Of a DNA stretch of 49,241 bases, positions 44,195 through 49,241 are shown in pieces. Position numbers and translations under genes: made by a program. Below the pieces are notes generated by a model that ran no database searches, was not told the origin of the DNA, and saw only the letters and a list, made by a program, of their open reading frames with translations. Source of the DNA: Nemertoderma westbladi (Eukaryota > Xenacoelomorpha > Nemertodermatida > Nemertodermatidae). Numbering within the stretch: position 1 is the stretch's first letter; every line of letters starts with the position of its first letter. The stretch covers positions 1 through 49,241 of the forward strand of contig JAUCBJ010008102.1 in NCBI GenBank assembly GCA_032718475.1, read 5' to 3'.

Positions 44195-44415
44195 ATCAAC
44201 ACGTCAACAAATGAAAATCACGAAATGACGTTGAAAATGACGTCATGGGCACGTGTATTTTGGAAGTGTCAAACACGTGTTTGAGCACGTCAAACCATGA
44301 CGTGCTACAGTTTACGTCAAATGACTTGTCAGACACGTGTCAATTACGTCATCAGACATCAAATACAACCATGGAACACCACACAAGCACGTCAAATGAC
44401 GTGCTAGACACGTAC
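44195..44415. promoter_or_regulatory. Dense cluster of ACGT-core sites (CRE and E-box-like)
   Basis: Thirteen ACGT tetramers occur within about 215 bp (44201, 44228, 44240, 44251, 44275, 44287, 44300, 44314, 44335, 44346, 44389, 44399, 44410), where about one is expected by chance. They include the full CRE palindrome TGACGTCA (44238) and ACACGTGT twice (44273, 44333). bZIP (CREB/ATF-like) and bHLH factors bind such cores. No adjacent gene is identified. The 86-codon open frame across the region owes its codons to the repeated motifs. Confidence 0.6.
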
Positions 44416-44900
44416 TGTAACAATAACAGACGCCAAATTCAAATAACTAAACCACTGACCACACAAGCACTTACGCGTCGCTTTTTACATCGCTTAGATC
44501 CATGACAGTTATGATTGAAATTGATTTTACTTTCTTGACGGTGTTTGTTGATACTATAATAAAGAAAAACATTATTATATAATGTAACCAACGGACGATA
44601 AATTTAATATCCGAATAAATTGTTAATTAACAACTAATAAACACAAATTAAAATAGCACTGATATATTTAGCACAAGTTTGATTTGGAAATGACGTCTAA
44701 ATTACAAGATGGAGGGGAAAAAATTATTGGCAAAGATAATAGGGGCGTCTTACTATTTTCAACTATTTAATCTGAAAGTGGTTTCCGACTATTTTATACG
44801 CTAGAAATCGATTGCGCCGATTCATTTTGTCTAAAAATTCATTCTAATGCGTCAATTTGGCCATTTTCTTGTCATTGGTGGTACTCAGAGTGCGCAATAG
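44416..44900. other. Unannotated AT-rich stretch
   Basis: No gene. It contains GTTAATTAAC, AATAAA (44560 region) and, near 44690-44715, TGACGTC followed by CAAGATGG (a YY1-like word), which could extend the regulatory region. Confidence 0.4.
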
Positions 44901-44904
44901 CACC

Positions 44905-45000
44905 ACTCACACCCACCATATTACCTTCCTACACACTCACACCCACTTCATTACCTTCCTACCCACTCCATTACCTTCCTACCCACTCACACCCACTTCA
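44905..45000. repeat. Minisatellite of CATTACCTTCCTACCCACTC-type units
   Basis: Three or so imperfect copies containing CCTTCCTACCCACTC and ACACCCACTTCATT. The same word, CATTACCTTCCTACCCACT, recurs at 46190-46208 on the far side of the LINE fragment. Confidence 0.75.
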
Positions 45001-46190
45001 TTCAATTTCAATTTCAATTTCATTCCCGGCTTGCGCCCCGGTGGCTATATTATATATTCAATATATAGAGGTCTCAAATAATAAAAGTATATATAAAATG
45101 GTCATACACACAAATATATAAGAAAAAATTTTATTACAAGAACCATCTCAAAGAAAGAGAAACACAATTACAGCATATTCAATACAAATTAAAAATATTG
45201 TGTCGTCCTTAATATTAATCCTTCAAAACCTGGAGGTCTCTCCGAGACGTAAAGCACCCCCCCCCCCCCCCCCCTCCCCTCCTTAAAGTTAAACCCAGTT
45301 TTTATCGTAATAATCAAGGATACACTGCCTTTTCAATGATATACTTGTTTCAACATCATTTAGGATGGAGTTTATGAGGATCTTGTTGAACTGATCACGG
45401 TAGGTAAATTCTGGATACTGTTGACTTTTTAGAACTGCTTTAATATCATATTGGTGGCAACAGAGATATGGTAAACTAGGTGTAGTATATTTAAAAGATC
45501 CCACTGCATAATCATCATACATATTATCTTTAATTTGGCTAGTCATGTGCCGAGTTAGCACATGACTAAACAGATAAGTTACTTTTCTGTTATTACAGTT
45601 GAAAGCTGCATAAATTGTACGGCAGTATGCATGGTGTACTAAGTTGCCTAGTCCTTGAGAACCAAATAGTAATAATAATGTATTATCAGATACATAATTC
45701 CCTACGTGTAAAACACAGCGCATTGCTTTCCTCCAATATTTATCGAGTTCTTCTAACATTGCCAATGGAATAGCGGCAGCTCCATACAAAGCTGATGGGA
45801 TAAGAATCGCTTTCCATATCATTGTTGTTATATCTAGTGGTACGGAATCAACTGTCAACCCACGATTTTTCATTGTAGATACATTACTCCATATTTTCTT
45901 AACAAAGTGGTCTCTGATATTTCGGTTCGTTGCTGGTAATGGAAGACCTAAGAAATTACAAGATTCAGCTGTTGGGATAACTATGCCATCACTTAAGACT
46001 AGATTTCCATTATATTCGTTATAACATGATTTTGTTTTACTTATTACATACCACGACTTCTTAGAGTTTAGAACTAGGTTGTGGGCTGAAAAATATGTTT
46101 TGCAGATCGCCATTATCTCATGGATGTCACTCTTTCGGTTCGCCATAAGAAGTATATCGTCAGCATAACTTATATGCTTATAGCATAACA
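44998..46190 (-). pseudogene. 5'-truncated LINE fragment with YADD reverse transcriptase motif
   Basis: The minus strand encodes about 300 residues of the RT palm end and connection region of a non-LTR retrotransposon: SYADDILLMANRKSD (the YADD catalytic motif), LVLNSKKSWYVIS, CNFLGLPLP, WKAILIPSALYGAAAIPL and YWRKAMRCVLHVG, ending at a stop at 45289. Everything upstream of the YADD block is lost: the frame runs at about 46190 into minisatellite sequence, which supplies the apparent start. The 3' UTR (45288 to about 44998) includes a run of C and ends, on the minus strand, in a GAAATTGAAATTGAAATTG-type tail, as expected for a LINE 3' end. The clade is uncertain and differs from the LINE at 30.1/42.9 kb. 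Confidence 0.8.
45257..45274 (+). repeat. Homopolymer run of 18 C
   Basis: Eighteen consecutive C followed by TCCCCTCC. On the LINE's sense strand it is a poly-G run just after the RT stop. Length may be unreliable in assembly. Confidence 0.9.
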
Positions 46191-46204
46191 TTACCTTCCT
46201 ACCC

Positions 46205-46430
46205 ACTGTCAGCACAACATAACGCCGACACTGTCAGCACAACGTACCGCCGACACTGTCGGCACAACGTAACGCAACACTGTCGGCACAACGCAACGCC
46301 GACTGTGTCGGAATAACTTAACGCCGACACTCAGCACATTATCTGCACACTGTCGGCACAACATTATGCCTACACTGTCGGCACAACATAACGCCGACAC
46401 TGTCGGCACAGTGTCGGCACTGCGATTACA
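46205..46430. repeat. 25-bp palindromic minisatellite, about nine copies
   Basis: Units of the form ACTGTCGGCACAACATAACG plus CCGAC, with GCCGAC-ACT-GTCGGC inverted repeats across unit junctions. Copies vary by substitution and small deletions. Frames on both strands here are translated repeat. Confidence 0.88.
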
Positions 46431-46436
46431 CCCCAC

Positions 46437-46839
46437 TCAACAGTATTGTGAACGCCCATTTCAATTCAGTACTGTTGGAGAAGTAAACAAGATATCATTC
46501 ATTCACATTTCATGCAATCGCATTACGATTTGTAGAAAATTGGGATGGGTGTGGTGGAGCGTGTATCTGAATTACGTCAATTTCGACACTATAATTACGG
46601 GATATATTATATAGTGTGAACTGTACATAAGGTATATCCCGAACATTATACAAAACAAGGGAACTAATGTACGCTCACGGAAACTGAAACGGAATCATAG
46701 GCCAACACAACTACACAAGTCGAGCAGCGTTGACGCATCCCAACTTTTGCCCCACTTTGGGGAGGTGCACTTGCTCCCTTTTAAATCCTACCTAAATAGT
46801 CGGATACAATACATTGACATTGGTACTGCTACTTCAACC
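46437..46839. other. Spacer without recognised gene
   Basis: No convincing coding sequence. It includes ATTACGGGATATATTATATAG near 46595 and a related AAGGTATATCCCGAAC at 46630. Confidence 0.45.
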
Positions 46840-47932
46840 CCACAGGTACAGAAGTTGATCATGGAATGCCACAAGGTGCAACGTTGGCTGTATTGGTATT
46901 TGGTTTAGCAACTAATGACTTCGACCAAATATTCTCATCACCTGTACACTAAGGATATATCTCGAACAGGCGGTGGTCCCTGAATCTTCCCTGTAGTTAA
47001 CTCCCACCTCTGACAATTCCATCCTGCCCCCTAAATTTGCCGACGATATTGGTCTTCTCACTGCAAATAGTTGTGTTCAGGCAATATCGTCAAAACTCTC
47101 TTTGCAACCATGGAAAAAGTATCAGACTAGACTGGTGCATTGACAACAGACTGAGTATTAACTTTGAGAAAACTGAATGTATTTTATTTGGAACTCATCA
47201 GAGATTAGTAGCTGCACCGTATTCCTTAGAGGTGAATTGCTGGAGAATTGAAGGAGAATTCCTGCAATGGAAACCGCATATCTACAAAGAAAGCAGTAAC
47301 CTATCTAGGACCCACTTTAAACGAATCCCTCACTCGCATGGAAATGGTACATAGTGTACTAAAAAATGGTAACTCACGTCTACGCTTTCTTCATCGACAT
47401 GGCTCCATCCTCGACCGCTCCCTTAGGCGACTACTGTAACTCCCTCATCCAGCCACACATTGACTATGCTGCATCCAATTTGTTTTTCACCATCACAAAC
47501 AAACTTTGAATTACAGTTGAAGCCCTTCAAAAAAATGTATCCGTTTCTGCCTTGGTCTTCTGCCGTATCCATATGATGCTACCCACTAAACATATGCAAT
47601 AAACTGGCTTCCTCTCCGAGAGCGAATCCAATCGGTTATCCTATCCCTCATGTTTAGAGTCAGAAACGGCCTCTCTCCAGAGTATATGAATGATATGGTC
47701 TCTTTCAATGAAGGTTAAAGTGGTCTTCGCCATTCTCAAGATATGGCGCGGATTCCTTACAGGAGAACAACTTATGGTCAAACTTCTTTCAGTTACAGAG
47801 GACCTAAAACTGTGGAACGCACTCCCTAAAGTTTTAACCGAATGCTCTTCATTATTGACCTACAAACACAAACTAAAGGACTACTTATTGACTAAGATTG
47901 CAGATGACGTTTTTTTATATTTTTAATTTTCA
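46840..47932 (+). pseudogene. Decayed LINE reverse transcriptase
   Basis: Successive pieces of a non-LTR RT lie in order on the plus strand in shifting frames: HGMPQGATLAVLVFGLATND (about 46857), KFADDIGLLTANS (about 47032, the catalytic block), WCIDNRLSINFEKTECILFG, KAVTYLGPTLNES, NSLIQPHIDYAASNLF (about 47434), LREIRQ-type and LSLMFRVRNGLSPEYMND motifs, and finally YRGPKLWNALPKVL with LLTYKHKLKDYLL before a stop near 47926. Several frameshifts and stops show it is dead. It belongs to the CR1/Rex/L2-like group by motif style and is distinct from both other LINE fragments. N-terminal RT blocks and the endonuclease are not seen. Confidence 0.82.
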
Positions 47933-48592
47933 TCCGATTTGCGCTGGTTGCAGTACATACATGCCTTCTTTCACTTACAATTCCTTCTGATATTATTAGT
48001 ATTTAAATTTAATTTTTTCTACATTAATCTACAGTATTTTACCCACCTAATTGAATTTTTCTCTTAGCCGACTAATTTACTTCTTTTTTTATTTAATTTA
48101 ATTTATTTTTATATTTCACAACAAATCTGTTCAGTTTACAGTCCGGACCTTTTATTTCAATTTTATCTAATTCTAAATTGACCCTTCTATCAGTCTATAG
48201 CTTTATTTTAATAATATTGAATTAAAAGTTATAATGAATTTACTCCACATTTTATTATGGACCCGCATGGAAACCTCATGAGGCCATCCACACGTCATTA
48301 CTTGCGATATTTTGCACAGTCAGACAGCATGCTACGTTAATTAAATTTTGCTATTGTGATGTTAGTGACATTTTATTTAAGTGATATCAATGTGATTTAC
48401 AGTACCATAATTATATTTTATTTATGTGAAGTTGAGACCTGTTGTTTTAAAACTACAGTACAGTAGGCCTACTGTATTATTGTGCCACATTACTTACCTC
48501 TCATTCAAAGGAATCCACAAGTTTTCCGGAAATTGTGTCACATGTGTATGTACTGTATAGTGCAATTTCGAAACAGTTTGTGTTGTTGACGT
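47933..48592. other. AT-rich sequence, probably LINE 3' UTR and spacer
   Basis: Downstream of the decayed RT the sequence is T- and A-rich (for example TTTTTTTATTTAATTTAATTTATTTTTATA) with no frame. Where the LINE ends is unclear. Confidence 0.5.
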
Positions 48593-48705
48593 AAAAAAAT
48601 CAAATCAAATCAAATCAAATCAAATACTCATTTAGCTACCTTTTAACCTGATACGAAAAGTGCCCGGCAGCCCGGCCCCCATGCGGGGATCAAACGCACG
48701 ACCTC
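48593..48705 (-). mobile_element. tRNA-derived SINE, 3' part
   Basis: Read on the minus strand it starts GAGGTCGTGCGTTTGATCCCC, which resembles a tRNA T-arm and pol III B box, continues through GGGCCGGGCTGCCGGGCAC, and ends in five TTTGA units and a T run. That order (tRNA-like head, short body, short tandem tail) is typical of SINEs. The A-box half is absent because the LTR copy at 48706 interrupts or replaces it. Confidence 0.65.
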
Positions 48706-49241
48706 TGTTCGCGCTTTTAGACCTTTGGCAGTTTAACCCGCCAAATTAAGATGTCTTCTAGATATTAAATCGCTTTTTAGCTTATGACAAGTATTTGATT
48801 CACTACACTAGTCGAAACCAATCCGTGCGCGACCATTCACCCGCTGGATATTCCCGGGAGATTGGGTTCGACGGTTTAATTTTATTGCTATGTAAGCCTA
48901 ATGTATTATTCGACTGACAGTATTATATAATCTCTGACAATATTATTCACCTTCGGGAATATTAACAGTTCCTTTAGGACGTGGCGCTTTATTTATATAA
49001 ACAGAGTTAAGACTTAAACTACTCACAACGATATGGCTTAATTATAATTCACATATATGGCGCATTCTTTAGGAATTGCTTCTTTAACAGACTCACTCAT
49101 ACGCAATGCTGCACAATACTGCACACTAATCTGCCAATCTTCACTGATTTTAATCACATATAAAAGGAACACAGACTGACTCATGTAGGGTCTATCAAAT
49201 AACATTAGATTCACTTCAAACCACTTTAACATAAGTCACAA
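48706..49241 (-). repeat. Third, diverged LTR copy, truncated by the window end
   Basis: Collinear with the first 536 bp of the other two LTRs from TGTTCGCGC onward, with roughly 30-40 substitutions by eye, so it is clearly older or another subfamily. It keeps the antisense TATAAAAGG at 49159. Whether it is a solo LTR or part of a full element cannot be seen. Confidence 0.88.

Noticed and set aside
44245-44505. 86-residue gene
   Set aside because: Its composition reflects repeated ACGT-containing words; there is no domain and no splice or conservation evidence.
46209-46614. Cys/Val-rich small proteins on both strands
   Set aside because: They are translations of the 25-bp palindromic minisatellite.
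48640-48705. Functional tRNA gene on the minus strand
   Set aside because: Only a B-box-like T-arm is present with a SINE-type body and TTTGA tail; the acceptor and D-arm halves are missing.

Overview
The window looks like repeat-dense nuclear DNA of an animal, probably a marine invertebrate. An echinoderm or other invertebrate deuterostome is my best guess, at low confidence. The basis is a spliced-looking gene, non-LTR reverse transcriptases, a BEL/Pao-type LTR retrotransposon, a hAT-like foldback element, a tRNA-derived SINE fragment, a very long satellite, AT-rich sequence, and frequent TAGGCCTAC and TACCGGTA words. Nothing looks bacterial: there are no operons, rRNA, intact tRNA or CRISPR.

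Layout. (1) 1-25240 is one unbroken satellite of a 32-bp monomer, with 27-, 38- and 39-bp variants and two higher-order repeat families. On the minus strand each full monomer carries a perfect consensus 5' splice site (AAG|GTAAGT). (2) 25500-26561 is a minus-strand gene of unknown function, best read as two exons joined in frame, with a further splice-donor-like site facing the satellite. (3) 26621-29104 is a 2.48-kb foldback transposon with terminal inverted repeats and an 8-bp target duplication, inserted just upstream of that gene's start codon. (4) 29105-30120 holds copies of the gene's 5' flank, C/G-run palindromes and a 68-bp minisatellite. (5) 30120-43853 is a 5'-truncated CR1/Jockey-like LINE split by a complete LTR element (30789-42947) in minus orientation. 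The two 1164-bp LTRs differ at one position and are flanked by ATTCC on both sides. (6) 43854-49241 is a patchwork: a second copy of the 5' flank, a dense cluster of ACGT-core sites, two more LINE fragments, several minisatellites, a SINE tail, and the start of a third, diverged LTR running off the window.

The LTR element is the most informative unit. Its coding strand carries three linked reading frames. ORF1 (39449-38895) overlaps ORF2 (38901-37813) at ATGTTAG. ORF2 is separated by one in-frame UAG from ORF3 (37812-35011). ORF3 has a BEL/Pao gag domain (DUF1759-like), zinc knuckles and an aspartic protease, then jumps in frame past reverse transcriptase and most of RNase H, and also lacks integrase. 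Near-identical LTRs on an element without its own RT and integrase point to recent mobilisation by a helper. Downstream lie unexplained open segments on the same strand.

All observations come from reading by eye; identities, copy numbers and family names need alignment searches.
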